A program made the position numbers and the translations under genes. Below are positions 22,701 to 30,132 of a stretch of DNA of 64,000 bases, piece by piece. This DNA comes from Bacteroidia bacterium. Its GTDB lineage: Bacteria; Bacteroidota; Bacteroidia; 2-12-FULL-35-15. The notes below the pieces were generated by a model, which ran no database searches, was not told the DNA's origin, and was given only the letters and a program-made list of their open reading frames with translations. The number at the start of each line of letters is the position of its first letter. Position 1 is the stretch's first letter. The stretch covers positions 62,001 through 126,000 of the forward strand of contig JAURXZ010000019.1 of NCBI GenBank assembly GCA_030654175.1, written 5' to 3'.

Positions 22701-24304
22701 GTGCTTGCCTTGCTGCAACGGCAACAACTGCATTTACAATAGATTCTCCGGACAATGCTTCTTTTGCGTATTCATCAGCAACTTATTGTACATCCGGCCC
22801 TGACCAAACTCCTGTAATTTCAGGAGTACCGGGAGGTGTTTTCTCATCAAGTCCTGCAGGTTTAGCAATTGATTCATTAACAGGCACCATTTCTTTGATA
22901 ACAAGCTCATTAGGTACTTATGTAGTTTCCTATACAACAAATAGTATTTGTCAGAATACCAGTTATATAATCATGACGGTTACAGATACCACCCCATCTG
23001 CAGATTTCAGCTATCCGGGCACACCATTCTGTCAATATGGAAATAATCCATATCCTGTTTATGTTGCCGGTGCAAGTGCAGGTATATTCTCAGCAACACC
23101 TGCAGGATTAGTATTTGTACATGTAAATACAGGAGAGATCGATCTTCCGGCAAGTGTTCCGGGAACTTATACAGTAACGAATACAATCCCTGAAAGTGGT
23201 TCTTGTTTAGCTGCGGTTGCCACAAGTGAGGTTACTATTACTCCGGCTCCGGTAGCTATTGCAACCACGGCATTACAATCAATATGTGCCACAGTAGCTA
23301 CTCCTGTTTCAATAGCGTTATCAAGCAACATACCGGGTTCTACCTATTTATGGTCTGTTTCTCAATCCGGACTTAGCGGAGCTGCTGGCGGAACGGGATC
23401 CACTATCGATCAGACCTTAACGCTTGACGGAGTAAATTCAGGTACCGCTGTTTATAGCATTACGCCTACCGGCAATGGTTGCGTTGGAATTCCAACATTG
23501 ATAACTATTACAGTAAATCCATTCCCTAATATTGGAGGACTTTTCATTGCCGTTACCCCGGCCAACTGTTATGATACGGCAGGTTCTGTTCTTGGATTGG
23601 TGATGCCTCCGGGCCAAAAACCATTTACATTTGTATGGGAAAATGCTTTGGGTGATACTGTTGGAAATGGAGGTTTAGATCTGAATAATGTAATACCGGG
23701 TTCTTATTCATTAACTGTAACTGATACCGTTGGTTGTTCACTTCTTATGGGGCCATACGCCATAACATCAACATCAGCTGTAACAGCAGCATTTACAGCC
23801 GATCCAACATTAGGGCAAACTCCTTTAACAGTTAACCTTACAAATGAAAGTGTTGATGCAACACATTATCTTTGGGATTTTGGAGGAATTGATACTTCAA
23901 CACAGGTAGATCCTACCTATATAGTTGTTCCAACAGGACAATTCCAAATTTGTTTGATCGCATATAACGCTTTCAATTGTACCGATACTGCCTGTTCAAT
24001 GATCGATGTGGACAAAACCAATGTATTTATTGTACCTAATGTATTTACACCTAATGGTGATGATGTTAATGATGTATTTTCAATACAAGGGATTGGTTTA
24101 GCGAGCCTGGATGCTCAAATATTTAACCGTTGGGGTCAAAAAGTATTCGAATGGCATACGATCAATGGAGATTGGGATGGTCGCACAGCCAGTGGTGTTC
24201 CTGCTCCGGCTGGTACATATTATTACATAATTAAAGCAAAAGGAAAAGACGGGAAAGAATATTTTGAAAAAGGTTCTTTTTCACTTATTCGCGAAAGTAA
24301 ATAG
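7712..24304 (+). CDS. Giant (5530 aa) T9SS type B modular adhesin-like protein
   Basis: The start chosen is ATG 7712, because it gives a classical signal peptide (Lys-containing n-region, hydrophobic SILLYMFFGFIFL, cleavage after GNSQ near residue 37). The frame is open further upstream to a TTG at 7619, but that extension would bury the signal. A Cys-rich N-terminal domain follows (about 7820-8235: CTLCGTQYSC, CWCGNCW). Then come four type A modules (about 8237-9246, GSCGG motif), about 38 type B modules and eight type C pairs, the last four pairs consecutive (about 21260-23240). The end is a SprB-like repeat, a PKD domain (about 23780-24010) and CHU_C (about 24025-24304; VPNVFTPNGDDVNDVF, FNRWGQKV). 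CHU_C is known to direct T9SS export. A cell-surface fibre or adhesin role is inferred. No enzymatic domain is visible. Unrelated reading frames in this gene are by-products of the repeats. Confidence 0.93.
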   Translation: MSINNYPIKFVLKATKSILLYMFFGFIFLSPNVGNSQTVSTTVYWSSGWCTLCGTQYSCIPPYSGSGNWNNGIRNFSDPIPAGNVITQTCVTIYQANCGYSSMCATINNQNIGCGYPPGDCWCGNCWPMTLCVNGALPGYSYGGTNTLRLNPNGLTCVAYATITFTYAPVCTSSGAPSSITATPNPTCGGSTTLTRNGGSLGTGAAWYWYAGSCGGTYLGSGNSINVTPGSTTTYFVRAQGTCNTTGCASVTVTVNSQSSAPSSASASPNPLCGGSSTLTVNGGGLGTGANWYWYSGSCGGSLVGTGSSISVSPGSTTTYFVRAQGTCNTTACVSVTLTVNSPSTAPSSASASPNPTCGGATTLTLSGGSLGTGASWKWYSGSCGGSLVGTGTSISVSPGSNTTYFVRAEGTCNVTACASIAVTVNTPSVAPVGVTASVNPTCGGATTLTRVGGSLGTGATWNWFSGSCGGTAVGSGNSITVSPSSSTTYFVRAQGACNNTACASIAVTVNTNPVATATPTSQNLCAGNVSSIGLTSSVPGTTFNWTVVQSGVSGGAASSGSTIAQTLITTGPVAGTAVYTITPSAAGCTGNPISVTINVKPNPIVTATPSSQVLCSGNPTSIALTSNVAGTTFAWTVTQSGATGASASSGASIAQTLSATGSTVGTVTYTITPTASGCSGTPISVTISVKPIPVVIATPTSQTFCSGGVANIALSSSVVGTTYAWTVVQTGVSGASPGSGSTILQTLNATGVVAGTAVYTITPTANGCAGTPLNVTITVNPMPLVTATPAAQTICSGISTGISLSSNVAGTTFAWTVFQNNVTGATAGNGSSIAQVLTATGTTPGSVVYTITPTVGSCVGSPITVTITVNPRPVATATPATQTFCSGGTTFIALSSNMGATTYAWTVVQTGVSGASPGSGATIVQTLINTGVVAGTAVYSVTPTVNGCAGTPITVTITVNPVPIVIATPASQILCSGDVTGINLTSNVGGTTFSWTVTQTNVSGASAGSGPLIAQTLTATGANSGTVVYTVTQTAGACVGSPITINVSVNKKPVATASPVSKTICSGITSTITLSSSIPGTTYSWTISQSGASGAVAGSGSVIAQVLTATGTTAGTVTYTITPNNNGCIGNAITSTVTVNPRPVVTATPTSQTFCSGGISGIALTSNVAGTTFAWTVVQTDVSGASPGTGANIIQTLTSTGNVTGTAVYTITPTANGCAGTPITVTVTVTPIPVATATPPAQTICSGASNSIGLTSNVAGTTFAWTVAQTNVSGATAGSGATISQALTATATTAGTAVYSVIPTASGCPGTPILVTVTVNPQPLAIACPSDVTICSGDATSIALTSDVTGTTFAWTMVQSLATGASAGSGSTIAQTLTATSTSPGTVTYTVTPSATGCSGTPIVVNVTVNPKPVVTATPAAQTICSGNLTFIALSSNVVGTTYSWTVTQTNLTGATASSGAAVINQSLTLTGSVAGSAVYTITPTADGCSGIPITVTITVNVNDNAAFTYPSSTYCKPGVNPTPTITGLPGGSFSSVPAGLSINAITGTVNLGGSAVGTYTVSYTTSGPCPVTSSVNFTVSLLFAANFSYAGSPYCQYATNPSPTLGVGATAGTFTAVPAGLVFVNVNTGQVNLTLSTPGTYTVTNTIPASGACLATSANSAITINNSPTATATPSVQTICSGGSTSIALTSSMGATTYSWTVVQAGASGASAGAGATIAQTLTADGSKAGTAIYTIIPNSGGCPGLPIKVIITVNPIPVAASCPASQTICSGETTSVALTADAAGTAFSWTVSQTGVTGASAASGTTIAQVLTATGTVAGSVTYTITPIVGGCSGTPILVFITVKPSPTTTATPTSQTICSGTSNSIALTSNLPATTFVWTVTQTGTSGASVGGGTTIAQLLTATGVIPGTATYSIVGTSGACPGLPTVVPVTVNPKPIITATPASQTICSGLATSIALTSDVAGTTFSWTVSQSGVSGASANSGSSIAQTLTTTGVVSGTVTYTITPSANGCPGNPINVIITVNPTPVVTATPMTQTFCSGGVTGIAITSNVVGTTFSWTVVQTGVFGATAGAGTSITQLLTATGSLIGTAVYTITPAVGGCTGAPIVVTITVNPIPVTTAIPSSQSICTGTASSISLTSNVAGATFAWTVLQNDVTGATNGAGNSIAQTLSTSGFVPGNAVYTISTTANGCVGNLATVTVVVNPRPVSTATPSTQTICSGGITSIQLNSNIGVTFYSWTVVQTGVSGAAASSGASIAQTITATGPTTGTAVYTVTPSSTGCPGSPITVTITVKPKPVVTATPSSQTICTGDSTSIALTSDVAGTTFGWTVNQSLATGGLASNGSLISQVLNTTSTSPGNVTYSVTPTSDGCVGLSIPVPILINPRPIVTATPASQTICSFAATSIVLTSDLSGTAYSWTVNQTGATGASIGSGSSIVQTLSATGSVQGTVVYTITPTVTGTGCAGTPLTVTIAVNPIPVATATPTSQTICSGVSTAIALTSDVAGATFSWTVNQTNVSGATTGSASSIAQVLTSTGTVVGTAIFTIIPNAAGCAGAPISVTETVNPIPVATATPSTQTICSGISTSIALTSNVTITTYAWTVVQTGVTGATPGSGSSIAQTLSNAGTVAGTAVYTITPTSRGCSGSPITVTVTVNPRPIATATPPAQTFCTGGTTAIALTSSVAGSTFSWTRVQTGVTGATADSGLTIAQLLTTTGALTGTVVYTIRPSASGCTGNTINATITVNPMDKAGYTYTSSTYCLTGTDPTPNITGLPGGTFTSIPAGLVINSSTGTITLATSTVGTYEVTYTTNGNCPNTNMVEVSIFAGPIASFSYPESPFCQYGTNTFPTFAPGASAGTFSAFPSGLLFVNVNTGEINLQTSTPGSYTITNTIVASGGCAAVTATSPVVIGPAPIATATPQTKTICSGETTSSVLTSSMPSTSYTWTVVQTGVIGASNGITDTIAQTLITTGSVPGTAVYSVIPTSGVCVGKPTVVTITVNPIPIATAIPSTQTICSGFLSSVSLTSTVAGTTYAWTVVQNGLTGATAGSGSTIAQALTVTGPIPGTAVYTITPTASGCTGTPISVTLTVNPIPLAIAGPSVQTICSGEMTSIALTSDVPGATFTWTVSQSGASGAFDGNGLAINQILTSTFNTSPGTVTYSITSSAAGCTGIPVEAIVTVNPLPVMTATTLSNTICSGAATSIALSSNITGTTFARTVIQTGVSGGSAGIGQNIVQNLSTTGFVEGTAVYTITPTVTATGCIGLPVSVTITVTPAPVVTASPSSQTVCSGDSTSISLSSNVVGTSFMWTVTQNNVSGAISDSGSAINQTLIATGATNGTAVYIITPGAEGGCPGFPISVPVTVRPRPVATATPTAQTICSGGSISAFLSSNVAGTSYTWSVNQVGAAGATPGGGSSIAQTLIATGSTVGTVIYTITPTKLGCAGDTITVTITINPTPDVTASPSPDTICTGTTTSLALSGSVVGTNFSWTSVQTDLTGATPGSGITIAQTLINTSFVYAMGRAIYTITPIASGCQGTAVKDTVYVRPKDKTSFAYSSGTFCQSGTSEAPVITGLPGGYFYATPVGLVIDSVTGMVDFVSSALGTYTVSYTTNGPCPNTGYMNMTVALTFSAVINYIGSPFCQYENNPFPVFGDGASAGSFSAAPAGLVFVSTNTGEIDLPLSAPGSYTITNTIPPSGTCLGAIETDTVTITPAPVATATPSAQTICSGSSTSIALSSTIPGTTYTWNVIQLGVSGTSDGVFDSISQVLTTAGIISGSAVYTVTPTSADGCVGLPITVTITVDPCPIATAIPSTQVICSGDPTLIGLSSNIAGTTFTWTVVQTNVTGASDSTASVIAQTLFATDSLAGDATYTITPWLNGCAGIPMPVSIVVQPVPIAIATPSAQTICSGVTTSIALSSFVPGTTFTWTASQLGVSGGSDGAGNTITQTLSATTNLPGTVTYIITPIAAGGCPALPTTLIVIVNPRPVLTATPATQVICSGNATEVALNSTINTSIFFWTVIETGVTGGFPDTAATISQTLTNAGNEQATAVYTVTPLDTASGCIGSPTIVTLIVNPTPVVTATPLAQTICSGISTGISLSSNVNGTTFSWTVAQTGVTGAVAGSGATIAQNIFNAGPSIGTAVYTILPMNDFNGCNGNTSTVTITVNPMDDPEFSYPLPSYCHSGPDPSAIVTGLPGGSFTSSTGLVISDALTGKIDLSASPLGTHTVKYTTNGACPDTSLVELTITAPPGAGFSYGDSTFCQFGTNPLPVFDSLAIGGVFSATPSGLIFTDSITGEINLMTSLPGAYTIMNTTDTSGGCAVDSAKTNIFIRSLIATATPSSQTICSGDTTSIVLTGSLPGTTFAWEIAGIAVVGAFADEDSIIAQVLTAIDSIAGTLIYTITPTAGACVGLPIFDTVTVNPIPTITATALSQTLCSGDSTSIVLASNVAGTTFSWTVVQSGVSGASAGTDSIITQTLTTTGTFPGTAIYAISYYANGCTGDPIMDTITVNPKDDATFNYTSSTYCTSGVNPTPVITGLPGGLFTSNPAGLSIYDQTGGIDLANSLLGTYTVVYTTNGICVNTYAVTITITDTTPSANFNYSDTAFCRNAINPLPIYAPGSFAGVFTASPVGLAFANVNTGEINLSLSTPGTYTITNTIPVSGSCLAAYGTTTISIITDDASFTYPSSTFCQSGSNPTPTITGLPGGVFSAIPAGLVLDSLTGTIDLATSTLGAYTLSYATNGPCPNIGYMILTVTDTTPATSFSYANSPFCLNGSNPSPVFDTGSSAGVFSATPAGIVFVSVNTGEINLTLSTPGTYTIVNTIPASGTCLASSSIATITINVDDASFNYSSATYCQLGANPTPLITGLPGGYFYSVPVGLTIDSLTGTINLPTSALDVYTVSYTTAGSCSATSAITMTITNTSPTANFSYPGSPYCQNDNDPLPTFGPGSSGGVFSATPSGLVFVHVNTGQIDLGASLPGTYVITNHIPVSGACLAATATTAFTIDSPDNASFAYSSATYCTSGPDQTPVISGVPGGVFSSSPAGLAIDSLTGTISLITSSLGTYVVSYTTNSICQNTSYIIMTVTDTTPSADFSYPGTPFCQYGNNPYPVYVAGASAGIFSATPAGLVFVHVNTGEIDLPASVPGTYTVTNTIPESGSCLAAVATSEVTITPAPVAIATTALQSICATVATPVSIALSSNIPGSTYLWSVSQSGLSGAAGGTGSTIDQTLTLDGVNSGTAVYSITPTGNGCVGIPTLITITVNPFPNIGGLFIAVTPANCYDTAGSVLGLVMPPGQKPFTFVWENALGDTVGNGGLDLNNVIPGSYSLTVTDTVGCSLLMGPYAITSTSAVTAAFTADPTLGQTPLTVNLTNESVDATHYLWDFGGIDTSTQVDPTYIVVPTGQFQICLIAYNAFNCTDTACSMIDVDKTNVFIVPNVFTPNGDDVNDVFSIQGIGLASLDAQIFNRWGQKVFEWHTINGDWDGRTASGVPAPAGTYYYIIKAKGKDGKEYFEKGSFSLIRESK

Positions 24305-24456
24305 ATTTAATAATCATAAATTTTACATTATAAATCGTTAATAAATAAGAATTTACAATGCAACTTTTTAATTTTAGTTTGCGTCTCTCGTTAATAATTG
24401 GTTAATAAATATTTATAACGGGACAAACAATAAAATTATTATTTTGAATTTTGTTA

Positions 24457-24464
24457 TATCTTCG
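24457..24464 (+). promoter_or_regulatory. Possible Bacteroidota -7 promoter element
   Basis: TATCTTCG resembles the Bacteroidota -7 element TAnnTTTG with one mismatch and lies 22 nt before the ATG of the small secreted-protein gene. No clear -33 TTTG at the usual spacing was found, so this is tentative. Confidence 0.3.
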
Positions 24465-24485
24465 CACAGTACCAAATACTTTATT

Positions 24486-24932
24486 ATGAATCAACTAAAA
24501 TACTTTTTTCTTTTCCTTTTAGCCATCTTTTTGACTACGTCCGATAGGGCGAATGCTCAGAATAATTCCGATTGGCAACCCATATACCTGCTTGTAACAG
24601 GAGGTAACACAATGGATGGTGTTGAAGCGTCTTTTCAAGTCAATACCTGCAATGGTGCAGATGTTATTTATATTAAATTTATTAATCACAATGCAAAACC
24701 TGTAAAAATTGAATGGTTTGATGCTGTGTTTTCGCAAGATCTTAAATGGAATAGTAAAGAGCAGCCAGGTGATAAAAAATCATTAGTGCTTTCTGCTAAC
24801 ACTGAGGTAAAAGGGGAGTGTGGAAAAAACCTTTATCCCGAACTTTCTGTTAAAGTAAAAGATTTTGTTGCCGATAAAAAAGATTTCAAGAGATATTCTG
24901 CGTCTCAGTTCAGACTTGTTTCAGTTCAATAA
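24486..24932 (+). CDS. Small secreted protein paired with a giant CHU_C protein (copy 1)
   Basis: I do not recognise the family. The start ATG 24486 gives a signal peptide (MNQLKYFFLFLLAIFL ... ANAQ, cleavage near residue 25); an in-frame TTG at 24444 would only add a non-signal extension. The mature part is about 123 aa and begins with DWQPIYL. It carries VIYIKFINHNAKPVKIEWFD, two cysteines (in NTCNG and GECGK) that could form one disulfide, and a lysine-rich C-terminal third ending ASQFRLVSVQ. It is predicted periplasmic or exported, beta-rich, with no C-terminal T9SS signal. It ends 16 nt before the third giant gene, so the two are probably co-transcribed. A paralogue (30215-30658) stands in the same position before the fourth giant. 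A chaperone, anchor or partner role for the giant is inference from context only. Confidence 0.85.
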   Translation: MNQLKYFFLFLLAIFLTTSDRANAQNNSDWQPIYLLVTGGNTMDGVEASFQVNTCNGADVIYIKFINHNAKPVKIEWFDAVFSQDLKWNSKEQPGDKKSLVLSANTEVKGECGKNLYPELSVKVKDFVADKKDFKRYSASQFRLVSVQ

Positions 24933-24948
24933 TATTAAAGTTAAGGAT

Positions 24949-27900
24949 ATGAAAAATAAAATTTTTACTTACCTGTTTTTGTTATTTATAAGCGGTTCTT
25001 CGGTTTTTTCACAAACCGTTAACGTTACGATTACTTATAGTGGTGCCCAATCGCAAGGGTGTTGTAATGTTTGTGGTGTGGATTATTGGTGTATAAATAA
25101 CACCGGTGGGTGTGGAACCACTGCTGCATGCGACAATAGAACCTTCTTTGACCCTGTTCCTGCGGGGCATATCATTACAGGGGTTTCGGTTACCTATTTT
25201 GGTGCAGGTTGTTATGCATCAGCAGAACCTACATTTATTAATGGTGTTCTGATAGGCTCGGCTCCTAATGATGGAAATTGTGCCTGTGGTGGATGTTCTT
25301 CTTACCCTATCAGCAACACTTTTCCTTGTCCAACAGGTTTACCAAGTTATAATTATGGTGGTGCCAATGTTTTCAGGTCATGTCCAAATGGTGCATTTTG
25401 CCCTCAAAGAGCTGTAATCACTTTAACCTACACTCCAATATCAACTGCTCCTACAGGCGCAACAGCAACTCCAAACCCTTCTTGTGGAGGTCCAATTACA
25501 TTGAATAAAGTAGGAGGTACGTTAGGGACCGGTGCTGTATGGAAATGGTATTCAGGATCTTGCGGTGGAACATTAGAAGGTACAGGTGCAAGTATTACCG
25601 TATCTCCTACATCTACAACCACTTATTTCATCAGAGCAGAAGGCGGAGGATGTGGTACTTCAACATGTGCACAAGTTACTGTAACATTTAACACCTTATC
25701 CGTTGATCCAACATCAGCTACAGCAAGTCCAAGTACTACTTGCGGGGGGGCAACAACATTGAGTGTTGTTGGTGGATCTTTGGGTTCAGGAGCCACCTGG
25801 AATTGGTATTCGGCTTCTTGTGGAGGTGCCGCAGAGGGTACCGGTGCCAGTATTACCGTTTCGCCAACTGCAACCACCACTTATTTTGTGAGGGCGGTAG
25901 GTCCATGTAATACCACTAACTGCGTTTCAGTTGTTGTTACTGTAAACCCTGTTCCTTTTGCAATTGCGACTCCGGCAACCCAAACAATATGTTCGGGAAG
26001 TGCACCTTCTATAGCTTTAACGAGTTTTGTTCCCGGTACCACTTTTGCCTGGACCGTTGTTCATACCGGTGGTGTAACCGGTGGTACAAATAATTCAGGA
26101 GCTACAATTGCTGAAACCTTGACAGCTGGAGGAACACAAGGGACGGCAGTGTATACTGTAACTCCAACAGCAAATGGTTGTTCCGGTAATACTATTAATG
26201 TAACAATTACAGTAGATCCTATTCCTGTTTTAACTGCTACACCTTTAAATCAGACAATTTGTGCGGGAGCCGTTGTTCCGATCGTTTTGACAAGTACTGT
26301 TTCGGGAACTGTTTTTTCATGGACAGTTGTGGAAACAGCTGTTTCCGGTGGGTCAAACTCTACAGGCAATAGTATTCCAGATTCTCTCATCGCAACAGGT
26401 GGTGGAATCGGGACAGCAGTTTATACAATCACCGCAACATCAAGTGGTTGTCCTGCATCTCCAATTACCGCTACGATCACTGTTAATCCGGATCCGGGAT
26501 CAACAGCAACAGCAAGTCCGGCAATATCAACAATATGTTCCGGAACCAGCACATCTATTGCTTTAAGCAGTATTGCTATAGGTACAGTATTTACCTGGAC
26601 AGTTGTAGAATCAGGCGTTACAGGTGGATCAGGTGGTACCGGTGCCACAATTTCTCAGGTCTTAAATGCAGGTATCGTTCCCGGAACAGCAACTTATTCG
26701 GTTGCTTCTACAGCGAATGGTTGTACAGGAAACCCAATAACGGTGTTAGTAACAGTAAATCCGACTCCTGTAGGAACGGCAACACCTACTTCACAGACCT
26801 TTTGTTCGGGCGATACTACATCAATTGCCTTAACAAGCAATGTTCCGGGAACCGTATTTCCATGGACAGTTTTCCAATCCGGTGGAGTAACAGGAGGAAC
26901 ATTTGGTAACGATAGCGTAATAGCTCAAGTATTAACTAACCCTAATACCAGTGCAGGTACTGCGGTTTATACGGTTGTTCCAACCGTGTTTGGATGTGCA
27001 GGAACCCCTGTGGTTGTTACTATTACAGTAAATCCAATGGATGATGCCTCTTTTGTATATTCCTCAGCTACTTATTGCTTATCTGGAAATGACCCAACAC
27101 CAACCATAACCGGATTGCCGGGTGGTGTATTTTCATCCACACCTCCGGGTTTATCGGTTAATCCAAGCACCGGCACTATTAACTTAGCCACCAGTTCTAC
27201 AGGTACCTATCAACTTTGTTATACTACAACCGGTATTTGTTCAGATTCAAGTTGTATCACCATGACAATTGATAACAGCACCCCTTTTGCAGGTTTCACC
27301 TATCAGGGAGGTCCTTTCTGTCAAAATGGAATTAACCCATTGCCTGTTTTTGGTACAGGCGCAAGCGCAGGTGCTTTTTCTGTTAGTCCGATAGGTTTAG
27401 CTTTTGTACACATTAATACAGGCGAAATTGATCTGATAAACAGTGCACCGGGAACCTATACAGTAACAAACAGTATTCCGCCAAGTGGACCTTGCGGGGC
27501 TGTATCTGCGACTACAACAGTTGTTATAATTGCTTCTGATGATGCTTCTTTTGTATACACGTCAGCTACTTATTGCACTACCGGAAGTCCTCAAACACCT
27601 GTTGTAACAGGCTTGTCTGGTGGTACATTTTCATCTGCTCCAGCTGGTCTGTCATTAAATCCATCAACCGGCACAATTACTTTATCTGCGAGTTCTTATG
27701 GTGTTTACATGCTTACGTATACAACAAATGGTGCTTGTCCTAATTCGGATTCAATCACCATGACGATTGATACCATCACGCCTTCTGCAAGTTTTAGTTA
27801 TGTTGGTTCTCCGTTCTGTCAAAATGGAATTAATCCCTTTCCGTTTTTTGGTCCGAATGCCAGTGCAGGTATTTTCTCGGCTACCCCGTCAGGATTAGCG

Positions 27901-30081
27901 TTTGCACACGTAAATACAGGTGAAATAGATCTAATTAACTGTACACCCGGCACCTATGTTGTCACTAATACAATACCTGCAAGTGGTATATGTTTACCTA
28001 TAAGTGATACGTATACAGTTACGATAACGCCTTCTGACGATGCATCTTTTACGTATCCTTCGGCTACCTATTGTACTTCCGGCCTGAACCAAATTCCATC
28101 AATTACAGGAATGCCAGGTGGTGTTTTTTCATCCGTTCCTCCGGGCTTATCAATCAATCCAAGTACCGGAGCTATTTCTTTATCAACAAGTTCTGTGGGT
28201 ACTTATACACTTACCTATTCGGTAAATGGTTCTTGTCCGAATTCCAGTTCTATTGTTATGACAATTTCGGATAGTACACCTTTTGCAAATTTTAGTTATT
28301 CATCACCTTCGTTTTGTCAAAATGCGATCAATCAGTATCCCACATTTGTTCCGGGTGCAAGTGCTGGTATATTCTCTGTAACTCCAGCAGGTTTGGTTAT
28401 TGTGCATGTAAATACCGGGGAAATAGATCTGGGAGCCAGCACACCAGGGACTTATATTGTAACCAATTACATACCTCCAAGCGGTCAATGTTCTGCAGTT
28501 ACTGCAACTACTACTGTTATAATAAACCCTGCAGATGATGCAGCCTTTACTTATCCATCGGCCACATATTGTACAACGGGAAGTCCTCAAACCCCAACTA
28601 TTACCGGTTTGCCGGGAGGGACTTTTTCTTCAATTCCTTCAGGTCTGACACTTAATCCGTCAACAGGTACCATTACTTTGACAACCAGTGTTGTGGGCAG
28701 CTATACGCTTTCTTATACCACATTCGGTGCTTGTCCGAACACCAGTTCAATTACGATGACAATTAATGATACTATGTCTGCCGCAGGCTTTAGTTACATA
28801 GGATCTCCTTTCTGTCAATCGGGTGGTACTAATATATTTCCAACGTTTGTTCCGGATGCCAGTGCAGGAATTTTTTCTGCTACTCCATCAGGCTTGGTAT
28901 TTGCGCATGTGAATACGGGCGAAATTGATATGGCTTTGAGTGCGCCAGGAATCTATATCGTTACGAATACAATTCCTATTAGTGGTAATTGTGCTTTTGT
29001 AAGTGCCAACTTTACGATCACTATCAGTGCAGCACCTGTAGCAACCGCTACAGCTTCCTCACTGGCATTTTGTGGAACGGGTACTTCTGCTGTTTCCATC
29101 GTGTTAACGAGTACTATCCCCGGCACTACATTTGCCTGGACAGTTGCTCAGGCGGGAGTTACAGGTGGTTCACCAGGAACAGGGGCAACGATATCGCAAA
29201 CATTAACAAACCAAACAAGTCCTGCAACAGCAATTTACACTGTAACACCTGAAGCAAACGGATGTCCGGGGCTTCCAATAACAGTAAATATTGTTATTAG
29301 TCCATCCATTGTAGATACGGCTTCTGTGGTAATTGTGCCAGCTAATTGCGGAACCACAACAGGTTCTATTTCCGGCATCACAATGACTTCCGGTCAATCA
29401 CCTTTTAGTTATCAATGGACAGATTCACTGAATGCACCTGTAGGAGGTGGAGGGGCAAACCTGAATAATGTTGGGCCAGGGAATTATTCAGTAACAATAA
29501 CTGATGCTAATGGTTGTTCAATTGTAGTAGGGCCATTTGCAGTAAATGCAACGCAAGCGGTAGTGGCAGCGTTTACTCCAAATCCATTAACCGGAGAAAC
29601 TCCTTTGACGGTTAACTTTACTAATAACAGTATAGGAGCAGCAACTTATGTATGGCAATTTGGTACCGGAGATTCATCCACAGTGATGAGTCCTGCATAC
29701 GTTTATAATCCATTAGGAACATTTACGGTATGCCTTACAGCTATCAGTGCTTCTAACTGTATTGATACAGCTTGTTCAACTATTAATATATTTATAAATT
29801 CAGTGTTTATTATTCCGAATATATTCACTCCTAATGGTGATGGTGTAAATGATATATTTACTGTTCAGGCCGTTGGATTAAAAACAATGGATGCTGAAAT
29901 ATATAACCGTTGGGGACATAAAGAGTATGAGTGGCATACAACGAATGGCGGTTGGGATGGCCATACTGCCAGCGGAGTTCTTGCGCCTAACGCAACTTAT
30001 TATTATATTATTAGTGCCACAGGAATTGATGGGAAAAAATATAATGAAACGGGCTACTTTACACTTACCGGTGGAAAATAA
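24949..30081 (+). CDS. T9SS type B modular repeat protein, 1710 aa
   Basis: ATG 24949 (preceded by AAGGAT) gives the signal peptide MKNKIFTYLFLLFISG ... FSQ. The frame extends upstream into the preceding gene, but that would destroy the signal. Layout: a Cys-rich N-terminal domain (about 25015-25435; CCNVCGVDYWC, CACGGC) that is also found in the fourth giant and more distantly in the second; two type A modules; four type B modules; four type C pairs (about 27035-29030); one final type B; a SprB-like repeat; a PKD domain; and CHU_C (about 29795-30081; IPNIFTPNGDGVNDIF, YNRWGHK). It is the smallest of the four giants and shows the shared architecture most clearly. Surface-exposed, T9SS-exported; an adhesin or structural role is inferred. 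Confidence 0.92.
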   Translation: MKNKIFTYLFLLFISGSSVFSQTVNVTITYSGAQSQGCCNVCGVDYWCINNTGGCGTTAACDNRTFFDPVPAGHIITGVSVTYFGAGCYASAEPTFINGVLIGSAPNDGNCACGGCSSYPISNTFPCPTGLPSYNYGGANVFRSCPNGAFCPQRAVITLTYTPISTAPTGATATPNPSCGGPITLNKVGGTLGTGAVWKWYSGSCGGTLEGTGASITVSPTSTTTYFIRAEGGGCGTSTCAQVTVTFNTLSVDPTSATASPSTTCGGATTLSVVGGSLGSGATWNWYSASCGGAAEGTGASITVSPTATTTYFVRAVGPCNTTNCVSVVVTVNPVPFAIATPATQTICSGSAPSIALTSFVPGTTFAWTVVHTGGVTGGTNNSGATIAETLTAGGTQGTAVYTVTPTANGCSGNTINVTITVDPIPVLTATPLNQTICAGAVVPIVLTSTVSGTVFSWTVVETAVSGGSNSTGNSIPDSLIATGGGIGTAVYTITATSSGCPASPITATITVNPDPGSTATASPAISTICSGTSTSIALSSIAIGTVFTWTVVESGVTGGSGGTGATISQVLNAGIVPGTATYSVASTANGCTGNPITVLVTVNPTPVGTATPTSQTFCSGDTTSIALTSNVPGTVFPWTVFQSGGVTGGTFGNDSVIAQVLTNPNTSAGTAVYTVVPTVFGCAGTPVVVTITVNPMDDASFVYSSATYCLSGNDPTPTITGLPGGVFSSTPPGLSVNPSTGTINLATSSTGTYQLCYTTTGICSDSSCITMTIDNSTPFAGFTYQGGPFCQNGINPLPVFGTGASAGAFSVSPIGLAFVHINTGEIDLINSAPGTYTVTNSIPPSGPCGAVSATTTVVIIASDDASFVYTSATYCTTGSPQTPVVTGLSGGTFSSAPAGLSLNPSTGTITLSASSYGVYMLTYTTNGACPNSDSITMTIDTITPSASFSYVGSPFCQNGINPFPFFGPNASAGIFSATPSGLAFAHVNTGEIDLINCTPGTYVVTNTIPASGICLPISDTYTVTITPSDDASFTYPSATYCTSGLNQIPSITGMPGGVFSSVPPGLSINPSTGAISLSTSSVGTYTLTYSVNGSCPNSSSIVMTISDSTPFANFSYSSPSFCQNAINQYPTFVPGASAGIFSVTPAGLVIVHVNTGEIDLGASTPGTYIVTNYIPPSGQCSAVTATTTVIINPADDAAFTYPSATYCTTGSPQTPTITGLPGGTFSSIPSGLTLNPSTGTITLTTSVVGSYTLSYTTFGACPNTSSITMTINDTMSAAGFSYIGSPFCQSGGTNIFPTFVPDASAGIFSATPSGLVFAHVNTGEIDMALSAPGIYIVTNTIPISGNCAFVSANFTITISAAPVATATASSLAFCGTGTSAVSIVLTSTIPGTTFAWTVAQAGVTGGSPGTGATISQTLTNQTSPATAIYTVTPEANGCPGLPITVNIVISPSIVDTASVVIVPANCGTTTGSISGITMTSGQSPFSYQWTDSLNAPVGGGGANLNNVGPGNYSVTITDANGCSIVVGPFAVNATQAVVAAFTPNPLTGETPLTVNFTNNSIGAATYVWQFGTGDSSTVMSPAYVYNPLGTFTVCLTAISASNCIDTACSTINIFINSVFIIPNIFTPNGDGVNDIFTVQAVGLKTMDAEIYNRWGHKEYEWHTTNGGWDGHTASGVLAPNATYYYIISATGIDGKKYNETGYFTLTGGK

Positions 30082-30132
30082 ATAATACAGAATACAACTA
30101 TTTATCTTTTAAAATAAATAGATTTTTTTCAA

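Noticed and set aside
24865-24948. Start of the 1710-aa gene inside the preceding gene
   Set aside because: It would place 28 non-signal residues before a perfect signal peptide beginning at ATG 24949.
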